From contig OX438759.1 of NCBI GenBank assembly GCA_949316235.1, positions 15,282,618 to 15,346,617 on the forward strand: DNA of 64,000 nucleotides. Direction: 5' to 3'. This document shows, one piece after another, positions 1 to 9,809 of this stretch (positions are counted from its first letter, which is position 1; each line of letters opens with the position of its first letter). This DNA is from Oegoconia quadripuncta (taxonomy: Eukaryota; Arthropoda; Insecta; Lepidoptera; Autostichidae). The notes beneath the pieces are model-generated. The model worked only from the letters and a program-made list of their open reading frames with translations. It did no database searches and had not been told where the DNA came from. Made by a program: the position numbers and the translations under genes.

Positions 1-466
1 ATAATATTTCTATAAACCGCTGTTTTTGAAAATTTTAAATGTATTTACAATAACGACATGATCTGAAATTTTTCCCGCCAAATAGGGTTGCTAGTTTAAG
101 TGTAATCAATCACCTTATGATGTATTCTTTGCTTTATGAAAAAACCACAATTCTTATATAGGTACTTAAAATCAAAAATGCTTTATTTTGTAGGTACACT
201 ATTCTGGGAGAGTTCAAGTAAAAAAATCGATCAACTTTATCACATTTATTTGGGTTTGTAACTACAAAGTTACTACTATACAAAAACTTATTTATACATA
301 CAAATCCATTTATAGGTTGTTTTGTTTAAAATTTAGTATTTTTTGTATCTTTTATGCAAACCTAATTGTCTGTCATTCATTACATTACTTACACTTGAAT
401 CAATGCTTATATATTCTAACATCCCTGACTCGGGAATAAATGTATTCATCTCACAAACATGTGGGA
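1..466. other. Repeat-derived AT-rich stretch
   Basis: No gene seen. Near 168-200 there is a short tail resembling the LINE 3' end found at 467-520 (aaatgctttattttgtaggta). Positions 418-469 match, in reverse, the body of the SINE-B family (cgggaataaatg). The rest is not recognised. Confidence 0.5.
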
Positions 467-1190
467 TTCAAAATCAAAATCAACAAATGCTTTAATTTGT
501 AGGTACGCAGAGCACACTTAAAATAGTCAGATTTTAATTTTTTAAGCTACTGCTGGTTGAAAAGGCAATTTTCCCCTGCTTGCTCTTGCAAGCAAGAAAC
601 TCGAATTTTGCTCTTTAAAAAAAAAGGTTTTTATATTACAAAATTATTAATTATTATTTTATTAATATAAAATAATAATTAATAATTTGTATATACTATA
701 ATTAGTATTTCATTATTAATTGCGAAATAGCGTGGTTATGCGAACGGGCTGTTTATGTCCATGAATGTTTATCATCTAAATAATCTGATATTTTATAATA
801 TGCTTTCTTAATAAGTTTCTGTTTTATAGTATCTTTAAATTTATTGAAAGGAAGATTTTGTATATGAACAGGAACCTTATTGAAAAAGCTTAATAACCCT
901 TTGAATGAATTACTGACTTTGCGGAGGCGACTTACGTGACCTGCAAGTTTATATTTATTTCTTGTATTGACATCATGTATAACACTATTTTTCATAAATG
1001 CTGCTATATTTTTTTTGACATATAATAGATTTTCAAAAATGTACTGTGACGAAAAGGTTAGAATATTGTACTCTTTAAATCTGTCTCTAAGTGACACTGC
1101 AGGTCTCAATTGATAAATTGCGCGAAACAATTGGGTTTGTACAACGTGTGTCAAAACCATATTGGCCACGTTTGTCAATCGATAATGATC
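467..1190 (-). mobile_element. 5'-truncated LINE, C-terminal reverse transcriptase remnant
   Basis: A 141-codon open frame at 753-1178 (minus) resembles the extreme C-terminus of CR1/Jockey-like insect LINE reverse transcriptases. It has a YNTRNK-like block (DVNTRNKYKL) followed by a FNKVPVHIQNLP segment and a basic tail ending near YLDDKHSW. Catalytic RT motifs are absent, so only the end of ORF2 remains. Downstream of the stop is an AT-rich 3' UTR that ends in TGATTTTGATTTTGAAT-type repeats near 467. The same end, with a DYLDD-like piece, recurs at 19968-20200 on the same strand. Clade assignment is by pattern only. Confidence 0.65.
641..688. repeat. AT-only inverted repeat, 21-bp arms
   Basis: Arms 641-661 and 668-688 are reverse complements around a 6-bp spacer. 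The sequence is pure A/T apart from its edges, inside the LINE 3' UTR. It could be chance in low-complexity DNA. Confidence 0.6.
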
Positions 1191-1512
1191 GACACCATTG
1201 TTTATGAATTACGATCACTATTCTCGATATGGTTTTAATTAGATATGGCCATTTACTTGGCCTCAGTCGATCTTATGTTAATTAAAATTGCAATCGAAAG
1301 TACCTAAATATCAACAGTGATATCCTGATACCATCGATTTTTTCTCGTTCTGTCCAGGGACAAATTGTTTGAGTAAGCAACTCAAGTATTTTGTATAACG
1401 ACAATAGTTCGTATATAGAGATGTGACATTTAAATTTAAATAAAAATATGTTATTTATCTATTTAGTTACTCGTATTAACCGTGTATGCCAGATAATACG
1501 ATTTTATCATCG
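1191..1512. other. No feature recognised
   Basis: No coding frame, repeat match or motif that I can support. Confidence 0.4.
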
Positions 1513-1752
1513 TTTGGTTGGTGGTAGGGCATATTAAATGTCCGCCTGGCTAGCTACCACCATCGTATCTAAATCTGCCGCCAAACAGCAATGTTAATAG
1601 TATTGTTGTGTTCCGGTTTACAGAGATAAGATAGCCAGTCCCCCAAATGTATTGGGGTTTCCGGGTCAGTACGCCTACACCTTCGACCTCATCTTCACTT
1701 AACATCAGGTGTGATGGCGGTCAAGTGCTAACCCGTTGTACATTAAAAAAAA
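1513..1752 (+). repeat. SINE-A copy, 5'-truncated
   Basis: Member of the commonest SINE of the window (SINE-A). It lacks the tRNA-like head and starts in the conserved body (ggttggtggtagggcat, gtccgcctggctagctacca, ggtttccgggtcagtacgc). It ends after cacttaacatcaggtgtga in an A-rich tail near 1745. About ten copies occur here on both strands. Confidence 0.85.
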
Positions 1753-1854
1753 AGTTAGTTTTAATAACCTAATGAAATCAAACATATCCACGAACATAAC
1801 TACGTTTATACTCGTCCCACAGCTTTCCAATGCCATACCAAGACCTGCCCTTAT

Positions 1855-1945
1855 ATTAGTAAGGCCCTTATTAATAAACCGTTCTCAAGATTGAGATGAC
1901 CTTAAGTTGACGCTTGAGAATCTGTTGCAAATTAAATTAACTTTT
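1855..1945. repeat. Fragment of the GGCCCGTATT inverted-repeat element
   Basis: The segment aaggcccttattaataaacc followed by several CTCAAG/CTTGAG words matches the start of the element inserted at 22879-23200. Only one end is present. Confidence 0.5.
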
Positions 1946-2636
1946 AACACAGTTTTTTTGGTGTATTTGGATAATATCATGTCTTTCGATGGTTTCCTAT
2001 TTTTTTATGGTTAACCTCTGGGATATTAGCCATGTATGGTGAAAATCGGATAAGCGATTTCGGAGATATTTGGCTTTTAAACGCAGTTGGTTTGGTTTAT
2101 CTGGACGATATAGTAATTTGTTTATTTGCGGGTTTTCTAAAATAAAATAATGAATTTAGTGTCACTATTTTTCTAAAACAATTCCAGATTCCTAACACTT
2201 ATCCCTATTTCTGTGAATGATGTACAGCTATAATATATATGGATACCCAAAAAAGATTTACCTTAGTTGACTTCACAAATTCAGAGAAGTCCAGGGTTCG
2301 ATGTACGGACCATTCAACTACATCGGCGCGATACTAATTGATTAGCTCTATTAACTTTGTCTGAGTGTATCAGCCCGTGACAGATCCAGATCAACCCCAA
2401 TTAGACATGCTTTTTATAGAACCAAGTGGACACATAATGCAACATAATATAAATAGAAAATCTAGATAAACTCCGAAGAACTAAATGTACGAATACCAAT
2501 CAGATACATAAACCAACTGTATTAAAAATTAATTAATGTCATCAAAACATGGCTAAGAACCTTTCCCGTAGTATAAGAGGGTGTATTTCGTTCAGTGGCG
2601 CCCTCATTGGATAAATTAAGATTTCCTTTGTAATCT
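1946..2636. other. No gene recognised
   Basis: A short word near 2594 (cagtggcgccctcattggat) recurs near 8203, so at least part is an old repeat. Nothing else supported. Confidence 0.4.
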
Positions 2637-2841
2637 CTAACTAATATTATAAATTTGTATGTTTGTTTGTTGCTCAATCACGGCGAAACGGATGAACGGA
2701 TTTGGATGAAATTTGGTATATTGGTAGGTAGATATGTTCTTTTTATCCCTATAAAGTGAATAGTTCCCGCGGGATAAAGAAGTTAAATGTATCCACGATA
2801 AAGCTATTCCACGCAGGCTAACCCGCGGGCGGAAAACTAGT
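2637..2841 (+). mobile_element. Lep1-like non-autonomous Helitron remnant
   Basis: Starts CTAACTAATATTATAAA and ends CTAGT, with the internal blocks tcacggcgaaacggatgaac, cccgcgggataaag and gctattccacgcagg. The same arrangement is seen at 13820-14281 and, in reverse, at 37430-37644. A CT start and CTAGT end fit what I recall of the Lep1 group of lepidopteran Helitrons. The name is from memory and needs a database match. Confidence 0.6.
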
Positions 2842-3190
2842 ACAGAATAAATATTTTTTTTGTTTGTATTTTACCACTTTGTCGGCGTGATTAATATGTA
2901 TACCTATCATCATCATCAGCCCGTAAACATTGGGATGCCTATATCCCTGCAGTGGCTGCATATACCCATACGAGGTTACAACTTTCTAGTAGTAACTAAG
3001 AGCTGCTAAGTTTCGGACAGACGGATAAGGTGAAACTATAAGAGCTCCTTGTTGACTACGGAACCTTTGGACTCAAACGACCACGCACGGACACACACAT
3101 AACACCCGCCGTTTTTCGTTGGGGGTCGCAAATAGTATTTTTTACCACTAAAAAGAATTCTGGAATGCTAATCCGAAAATCCACATCTAA

Positions 3191-3315
3191 GGCCCGTATT
3201 TCAGAATGTAGTTAAACAGAGATGCCTCTATACAAGTTACATAATGCTGTCCCTTTTTAACTATCCTCAAGCGGAGATCTCTGCTTGAGTAACATACGGA
3301 CCTCAAATACGGGGC
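3191..3315. mobile_element. Short PIF/Harbinger-like MITE with TAA duplication
   Basis: 125-bp element. The left end GGCCCGTATTT and the right end (read in reverse) GCCCCGTATTT are near-perfect inverted repeats, flanked by TAA at 3188-3190 and 3316-3318. The interior carries a CTCAAGCGGAGATCTCTGCTTGAG near-palindrome. TAA duplications are typical of PIF/Harbinger elements. A related copy lies at 34504-34640 and a longer relative inside a SINE at 22879-23200. Confidence 0.65.
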
Positions 3316-3702
3316 TAACAGTGCTATGAGAATTTTCGGGGAATAACTCCAAACACCCCATCTATTGTGAAAGTTCACTACAAAACTCCGCCACTCAGCG
3401 CACATCGCCCCATCTGTTAGGGGGAGTTCACACTACGTTTAACCTAACGCGGTTTTCATCCACTCAAGAACCAGTTTGCTCCAATGATTGTTTCACTTCA
3501 CGACAGATGTCAGCCTAACCCTTTGCCAAGAGCTTCCAATTATTCAAAGTAATTTATAACTTTTGACGAGATAAGGTTTTTCAAGCCGGCATCCATTTAC
3601 AAAATTTTAGTAGTATTTGCTCTAAAAGCATAGTTTCAATTCTTGATAACTATACTTCATAGGCTACAAATTCGTTAAAACTTATTGCATTTTAATATAC
3701 GC

Positions 3703-3930
3703 GGACCGATTGGCGTAGTGGATAGTGATCCTGTCAGCGAAACCAACGGTTGCGGGTTCGAATCCCGCGAGGGGTAAATGTTTGTGTGATGAATACGAAC
3801 ATTTATTTCCGAGTCATAGATGTGTTTATATAAATATTTATGTATGTTTATCCGTTATCTAGTATTCATAGTACAAGCTTTGCTTAGTTTGGGATTAGAT
3901 GATCGGTGTAAGTGTACGAAATATTTATTA
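3703..3930 (+). repeat. SINE-B copy with tRNA-like head
   Basis: The head ccgattggcgtagtggatag (A-box region) and gggttcgaatcccgcg (B box GGTTCGAATCC) show tRNA ancestry. It is followed by a non-tRNA body (tgtgtgatgaatacgaacat, atccgttatctagtat) and an (ATT)n tail. The missing tRNA fold and fused body exclude a functional tRNA gene. Confidence 0.8.
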
Positions 3931-4034
3931 TTATTATTTATTATAAATACTTTTAAAACAAGTTTGTAATACTCCATTATAATTTCATCATCATGACGAA
4001 TATTATCCTAGTACATAGACGAGGAACTTAAGTT

Positions 4035-4205
4035 CATCAATAAGTGAGTCAAACTTCTGAGTCCATCCTCAAATCCTCGTCATAATGTGTACTGGAAAGT
4101 GCTCAACTGCAACAAAACAACGTAGAACAAATTTGCCATCAGGGAGTTCTAGTCTCTACATCCGGCTCCATCATCAGATCAACTACCATAATATTGCATT
4201 GTCAC
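4035..4205. repeat. Interspersed repeat shared with 20215-20420
   Basis: Shares the blocks cctcgtcataatgtg, aaagtgctca, gccatcagg and catcatcagatca with the copy near 20.3 kb, with drift. Class unknown; probably an old retroelement 3' end. Confidence 0.5.
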
Positions 4206-4257
4206 CGAAAATATATTTTAATATATTTTAATCCGATAGGTATCAAGTATTCCACCC

Positions 4258-4498
4258 GTAAATAGTTAATATACCGAACATTCGCACTAAGAAGTTCGAT
4301 TCTTCATTCCTCATCCGTACAGCCAAGGCATGGAACTCCCTTGCGGCGTCAGTCTTTCCTGAATCCTACAACCTTGGAATCTTCAAGAGCAGAGTGAATA
4401 GGCATTTACTGGGATCGCGTGCTTCATCTTCGACCACATTGTCACTTTCCATCAGGTGAGATTGTGGTCAAAATCGAATCCAGCCAATCATAAAAAAA
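4258..4498 (+). mobile_element. 5'-truncated LINE, last codons of ORF2 and poly-A
   Basis: One frame reads ...FLIRTAKAWNSLAASVF followed by YNLGIFKSRVNRHLLG, the usual C-terminal end of insect CR1/Jockey-like reverse transcriptases (R-T-x-x-x-W-N-x-L-P pattern). A stop follows, then a short 3' UTR with the word ctttccatcaggtga and an A tail near 4490. Too short for clade assignment. Confidence 0.65.
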
Positions 4499-5532
4499 AG
4501 TGTGCGAAAATTTGTTTGCAAATGTTGAAACGGACAACTTAGGTACATACATACGAACATTACAAAATAAATTAATATAATCTTTCAAATATAAAATCAG
4601 ATTTCCTATAAATTATCTCTAACGTGAGATTTAAATCTATGTACCATATTTGACCCACGAGTCAACGAACGATAGTCATCGACAGGCGGCAATTCAACAA
4701 AATGAACCACAATAACTACTAAATGATGTTCAGTAACATCACAAATGCCGCTTGTTAGTGCTTTTTTCGTTCCCAAGCCTGAACAGGGGCATAAATCAAT
4801 TTAGCTTTTACTATTTAGGATGGCCTACACGAAATTCGGAGACCTAGTTCACATGGTGCCTATTTATGAACGACATCTTAAGAAATGTTTTTTTACACAA
4901 TGCATTGGTTAAAATTAAAAATGTAAGACGGTCTAGTACAAGTAGGACTAGTGCACTGAGGGTTCGTTACATAACATCACCATTGACAAACTTTGAAGCC
5001 CCTTTTTAGGGTAGTTAACAAGGAACCCTTATAATTTCTGTCCGTTTGTCCAAGCCTTAGCTCAGAGGCTCTTTTATTTTTATTTTATTTTATTTATTTA
5101 CATAGAATCAACATCATTATTACAAATTCTTATACAGAAAACTAATACCAAACTTATGCCAATTAAAGATTCTTATTATGTTACTGACAATGGTTACCAA
5201 GTAAATTGAATGGGTAATGTTTTAATTAAATTACAATATAATTACAATAGAATTGGTACTATTACATTATTAATTAATAATATTATTATATAAATATCAA
5301 TAAAAACAAATCAAATCCTCAGTGATATACGAGTCTTTATATTAATATGTCTAAATTACATAGTATTGAAAGTGAAATTATTACTAGAAAGCTGCAATTT
5401 GGCATGGGTATACATCACGCCTTCATTAATCAATTTAGGATAACAGTATATAAAAAAAATAGTATTGAGACTGAGTCGCGATCTCAATTTCAAAATCGAT
5501 TTATTTGTTTACGGGATTACGGGATGTATATA
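4499..5532. other. Repeat-rich stretch without a gene
   Basis: Positions 5080-5345 are very AT-rich. 5285-5375 (atcaataaaaacaa, gtctaaattacatagtatt) match 19377-19460, so it is an interspersed repeat of unknown class. No coding potential is supported. Confidence 0.4.
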
Positions 5533-6397
5533 CAGGGCGTCCCAAAGTTATGGGACATGAAGGGGAAGTACCTTAAATATCGTAGATAGTGAATTTTGCT
5601 CAAAGAAGACTTTATGTTATTTTTAAAAGTTAGTAATTCTGCATTCATAGATTTTCTAAAAATTATTTGCTTCGGCTGGGAATCGAACCGACTCAAATGT
5701 GAAAAAAAAAACACCCTACTTTTATGATGCCAATCGAAAGAATAGCTAAAAAATAATAACTCTGCCTAAGTAACATAGTATTTTAAAAGAAAGGAACAAC
5801 GTGAAATTAATCATTTTAATCAAATAAAAAACATACATGAAACTGCCGTAGTCAATTAAGTAGGTATTTTTTTGTAAATTAATTAATTAAATGCTCAAAA
5901 TGTGATCCCTCTTGTCTTACGCAAATCGCCAATCTTTTAATGAGCCCGCTGCCTGTTGATTTTCTAATCATTTTATGGTGAACACTCGATGTGATATGGC
6001 ACAATTCTGTTTGCAACTCGCCTACGTTCTCGTATCGCTTTTTGTATAGCATATCTTTCACGTATCCCCAAAAGAAGAAATCACTTTAGCAATAAATAAC
6101 TTTCTTGAAATTTGACTCAATCATTTTATGTTGTTCCTTTCTTTTAAAATACTATGTTACTTAGGCAGAGTTATTATTTTTTAGCTATTCTTTCGATTGG
6201 CATCATAAAAGTAGGGTGTTTTTTTTTTCACATTTAAGTCGGTTCGATTCCCAGCCGAAGCAAGTAATTTTTAGAAAATCTATGAATGCAGAATTACTAA
6301 CTTTTAAAAATAACATAAAGTCTTCTTTGAGCAAAATTCACTATCTACAATATTTAAGGTACTTCCCCTTCATGTCCCATAACTTTGGGACGCCCTG
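5533..6397 (-). mobile_element. Internally deleted long-TIR mariner-like element, copy 1
   Basis: 865 bp, bounded by CAGGGCGTCCC...GGGACGCCCTG with TA at 5531-5532 and 6398-6399. Both ~268-bp terminal inverted repeats are kept. The interior is collapsed: about 204 bp of the transposase 3' end (5879-6082) joins directly to the non-coding 5' region after an extra word ACTTTAG that is absent from the full copies at that place. Structure fits failed gap repair after excision. It cannot encode transposase but keeps both ends that an active copy would recognise. Confidence 0.9.
5879..6082 (-). pseudogene. Transposase C-terminal remnant (copy 1)
   Basis: The last ~68 codons match the intact transposase at 9810-10871, including its stop. 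The catalytic domain is gone through internal deletion. Confidence 0.9.
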
Positions 6398-6405
6398 TAT
6401 AATGG

Positions 6406-6589
6406 TATACCGAATTACACTACTCCGACAAACGTTAGACCGAAGAAATATTCATCGAAAGCCATTAACATTGCAGAGATGGTTCTAATTAAATATTTTA
6501 TTGATGACCAAACTCCACAATGTACCTACCCAGCTTTCGATCAACCGTTTGTCGGTCAAACGTTCTTCAGAGTAGTGTAATTCGGTATA
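6406..6589. mobile_element. MITE with TATACCGAATTACACTACTC ends
   Basis: 184 bp. The left end TATACCGAATTACACTACTC and the right end in reverse agree closely, with a Y-shaped foldback over the outer ~30 bp (aaacgtt also shared). The TA borders suggest a Tc1/mariner-type MITE. It sits only six bases to the right of the TA duplication of copy 1. No coding capacity. Confidence 0.7.
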
Positions 6590-7319
6590 TCTAAGAACCT
6601 CTGAGCTAAACCATGGGAAGATAAAGAGACGGACATGATGACACTGTAAGGCTTCCTTGTTGATTACGTAACCCTAAAACGGAGCGAAATTTCTGTTGTT
6701 AGTAACATAACCATAGAATATGTAATAGTCCTCGTACGAACGTAATAATATATTGATGAAGTAACCCTCATTCTATAGCAGTTTCCAGATGTCTTCATCA
6801 CATATAACTAATAAAATCCAGGAGGGTATTACTCGCATAAACTAATATAAAGTATCCAGTTCATAATATAGCGGCCAAAGACAATAAACGTGCAAATGTT
6901 TGACGTGAACGAATACAGGAGCAACGAACTACGGGTCAGTAGACGCATGCGCGGGCGCAGGCGATTGGGGGGGGCGTAGGTGTGATTGTTTGGCTGTTAC
7001 CTAAGGACATGGTGACGTTTGATCTCGATTTATGAAAGGAGATTCGGTAATAATGTAGTCTTTGTTATTCAATATAAGCAAATCGATAAAACTATTGTTA
7101 CAAAAGATTAGAAACTATGATGATATGATTTAAAAATATATATTTTTTGTGCTGTGTGGTTTCGGCACTCAAATAGAATAGAACCAACCCGTCCCTTCTA
7201 CCGTCGACTAAGGGACTTTCTACAAAAAAATTTTTTTTTTTATTTTCCCGGTCACGTCTGCATTTCTGTATATTTCCAAAGGTGAACCGTTTTTTCAAGC
7301 ATCCAAATGTTCGGAATAT
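6590..7319. other. No gene recognised
   Basis: A GC-rich patch at 6930-6995 and a short word near 7161-7210 (agaatagaaccaacccgtc) that loosely recurs near 38815 and 44150 suggest old repeats. No supported ORF. Confidence 0.4.
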
Positions 7320-7600
7320 CTGTTTGGTTATGTGGTGTAGTGGTTAGCAACTCTGACCACTATACCAAAAGGTTGCGCGTTCGCATCCCGCTAGGGACAT
7401 ATTGTTTGTGTGATGAATACGGACATGTGTTCCCGAGTTATGGATGTTTTCATTTAAGTATAATAAGTATTTATTTACAAAAAAAAATTTATGTAGTATA
7501 TCAACCATATGGTATCCACAACACAAGCCTATAGTTGCTTACTGTGGAACTAGATGGCGCTGTGTGTATGTCTAAGGATATTTATTTATTATTTATTTAT
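7320..7600 (+). repeat. SINE-B variant (2) with tRNA-like head
   Basis: The head ggtgtagtggttagcaactc and a drifting B box (gcgttcgcatcccgc) are followed by the SINE-B body (tgtgtgatgaatacggacat) and a second 3' module (atggtatccacaacacaagc, actagatggcgctgtgtgta). The same 3' module is found at 24765-24897 (reverse) and 53818-53900. Confidence 0.75.
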
Positions 7601-8308
7601 TTATCTCTGTCCACCTCATTTGGGATAAACGTATGTATGCATATTGTCAAAATGTCATCTTGTCCGTTACGACTAAATATTAATTATTTTCGGAAAACAT
7701 ACTCTAATTACTAGCAGAGAAATGTTAAATTTATACCACATTTAATACTTTATTTGTTTGGCAGAAACTACCTATATCTTGCATCTGCGTACGGTACATT
7801 TGGGATATCTGAGTGAATAGCCAGTTAATACCACCCTCATCGAGGGTTTTATTTTCTCTTAACAGGAGATACTTGTAAGATTAAATTCAAAATGTCATTG
7901 TGAATATAAAACTACATCATTAGGAGCTAATGTACCGAAGAACCAAAATTCAATCGAAATATGACATATTGTTAACACCAGACGCAAAAGTGGGATGTCA
8001 TAAGTTTGAAGCGTATGTCTGTTTGTGGAATTGTAACGAACCGATTTGCAAACGGTTTGTAAAAAAGCTGGTATATAAATCATAGCTGAGCTAATGATTC
8101 ATCATAGTTTCCGGAGGTGTTCAAAATTTTCAATTTATGATTTCAAATGTAACAAACTTGAAAGTATCAACTTTTTGTTTCGTTAAGAGAGCTTATTATT
8201 TCCAGTGGCGCCTTCATTGGATAAAGATTTCTTTTTAAATACAGAATAAATCAAAAAAAGCTTTAATTACGGTTATTTTCGGTTATCGCGTTTTAAAACA
8301 TCGAACGT
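7601..8308. other. No gene recognised
   Basis: Near 8203 the word agtggcgccttcattggata repeats the one at 2594. Otherwise nothing supported. Confidence 0.4.
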
Positions 8309-8544
8309 CGGTCGCTCAGTGGAGGTGACACAGTCTCCCGAGTTTTTAAATTTAATTTAATTACTTACCTGCATTTCTTCGACTGCTCTTTAAACTGTGA
8401 ATGAAAACATAGTGAGGAAACCTGCATGCCTGAGATATAAAAAAAAGCAACTCGAAGGCATGTGAAGTTCCCAACCCTCACTGGGCCAGCGTGGCGGACT
8501 ATGGCCCAACTCCGTCAACATGATATTCTTCTATATCCCTGTAG
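8309..8544 (+). repeat. SINE-C copy, interrupted by a hAT element
   Basis: The head gtcgctcagtggaggtgaca resembles a tRNA A-box region. The body has gactgctctttaaactgtga and gtgaggaaacctgcatgcct, then actgggccagcgtggcggac. The reverse-strand relative at 40371-40557 retains the B box (gttcgatccctaggc). The copy continues after the 8545-8955 insertion at 8964. Confidence 0.65.
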
Positions 8545-8955
8545 CAGTGACGGATTAAGACTACTTGATGCCCTAAGCAATCCACGCCCGTGGGCCCCCC
8601 TATCCGTATGTCAATTAGAATCGGTCTTTAATGCCAGGCGGGGTGCCCGCGGGGAAGGGGTGGTTTGTGATTGGCTGATCGCAATACCGGTGCTTTCGAA
8701 TTGCCGAATGCACTAGACTAGCGGGCAGCGAGTGGGCGCAAGCGGGAGAGCGGGGTAACTCTAGGTCGGCTCTTATAACTTAAAACGCGCGAATTTTCAA
8801 ATTAGTCCAATAAACTTTTTTTGGTATGGTTTTTGGTGACGTGAGAGTGAGACATGATGCCCTAAGGACGGATTTTTTTGTGCTTCTTCTGGTGCCCCCC
8901 CAGACGTGATGCCCTAGGCAATTGCTTAATATGATTAAGGGTTAATCCGTCACTG
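8545..8955. mobile_element. hAT-type non-autonomous element with 8-bp target duplication
   Basis: 411 bp. The ends CAGTGACGGATTAA and TTAATCCGTCACTG are perfect inverted repeats, flanked by CCCTGTAG at 8537-8544 and again at 8956-8963. CAGTG-type ends with 8-bp duplications are the hAT signature. The middle is GC-rich (around 8580-8760) with no transposase frame. The clean duplication shows insertion into SINE-C. Confidence 0.92.
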
Positions 8956-9097
8956 CCCTGTAGTGATGAAAACGGCCATTTTTTTTAAAACGCTTTTATT
9001 AGATACATTTGTAACTAACAATGTAATCAAATCTTGAAAGTTAATTTAAACTTACTTCTAATTGTCGTATCGAAATGAAACTTTGTATGTACCTATA

Positions 9098-9365
9098 CAG
9101 GGCGTCCCAAAGTTATGGGACATGAAGGGGAAGTACCTTAAATATTGTAGATAGTGAATTTTGCTCAAAGAAGACTTTATGTTATTTTTAAAAGTTAGTA
9201 ATTCTGCATTCATAGATTTTCTAAAAATTACTTGCTTCGGCTGGGAATCGAACCGACTTAAATGTGAAAAAAAAAACACCCTACTTTTATGATGCCAATC
9301 GAAAGAATAGCTAAAAAATAATAACTCTGCCTAAGTAACATAGTATTTTAAAAGAAAGGAACAAC
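9098..9365. repeat. Left (5') 268-bp terminal inverted repeat of copy 2
   Basis: Runs from CAGGGCGTCCC to GGAACAAC and is the reverse complement, with few mismatches, of 10950-11217. It contains a B-box-like word (GGTTCGATTCC when read in reverse) and a short spurious open frame found in every copy. Confidence 0.92.
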
Positions 9366-9610
9366 ATAAAATGATTGAGTCAAATTTCAAGAAAGTTATT
9401 TATTGCCGACGACGTTCGAAAAGTAGCGATATTATCATTCCAAAGATAGCATTGATTATTCGTAAATAAGTACCCACTTCATAAAATAGGTACTAACATA
9501 GTTTTCCTTATTATAAGTGCACGTGTAGATGAAATGATAAAACTTGTATTTCAATACGTCCTCTGTAAGCTAGACAGAAGGCAAATTAAAAACAAAAATA
9601 AATAATTTAT

Positions 9611-9741
9611 AATTTGAAAATGGAACAGTTTATGACAGCGTTTGTTTGAATGCATACTTTTTAAGATATTTTAAAAAGAAGTGATATTTTTAAATGTTGT
9701 TCTTAAATTTGAAAATGGAACAGTATGTGCGAGCGTTTGTT
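9611..9741 (+). repeat. Direct repeat pair upstream of the transposase
   Basis: AATTTGAAAATGGAACAGT followed by a close match to AGCGTTTGTTT occurs at 9611-9647 and again at 9706-9741, just before the coding start at 9810. It is also present in copy 3 (reverse strand, about 28800-28930). It could be promoter or subterminal transposase-binding repeats; that is inference. Confidence 0.6.
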
Positions 9742-9809
9742 TTTCGGATATTGATCTGTTTAGTCTCAATTCACTTACACAAGTGTTATTGTGTTAATTT
9801 ATTGCGAAC

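Noticed and set aside
3703..3780. tRNA-like sequence with good A and B boxes
   Set aside because: It is the head of a SINE-B copy, fused to the repeat body; the same head recurs at 36.2, 43.6 and (variant) 53.5 kb, and acceptor-stem pairing is missing.
9058..9279. Recurring frame starting MFFFSHLSRFDSQ in several places (5.6, 6.3, 9.2, 11.1, 27.4, 29.3, 40.6 and 41.5 kb)
   Set aside because: It lies wholly in the terminal inverted repeats of the mariner-like family, so its recurrence reflects element copies and not a conserved gene.
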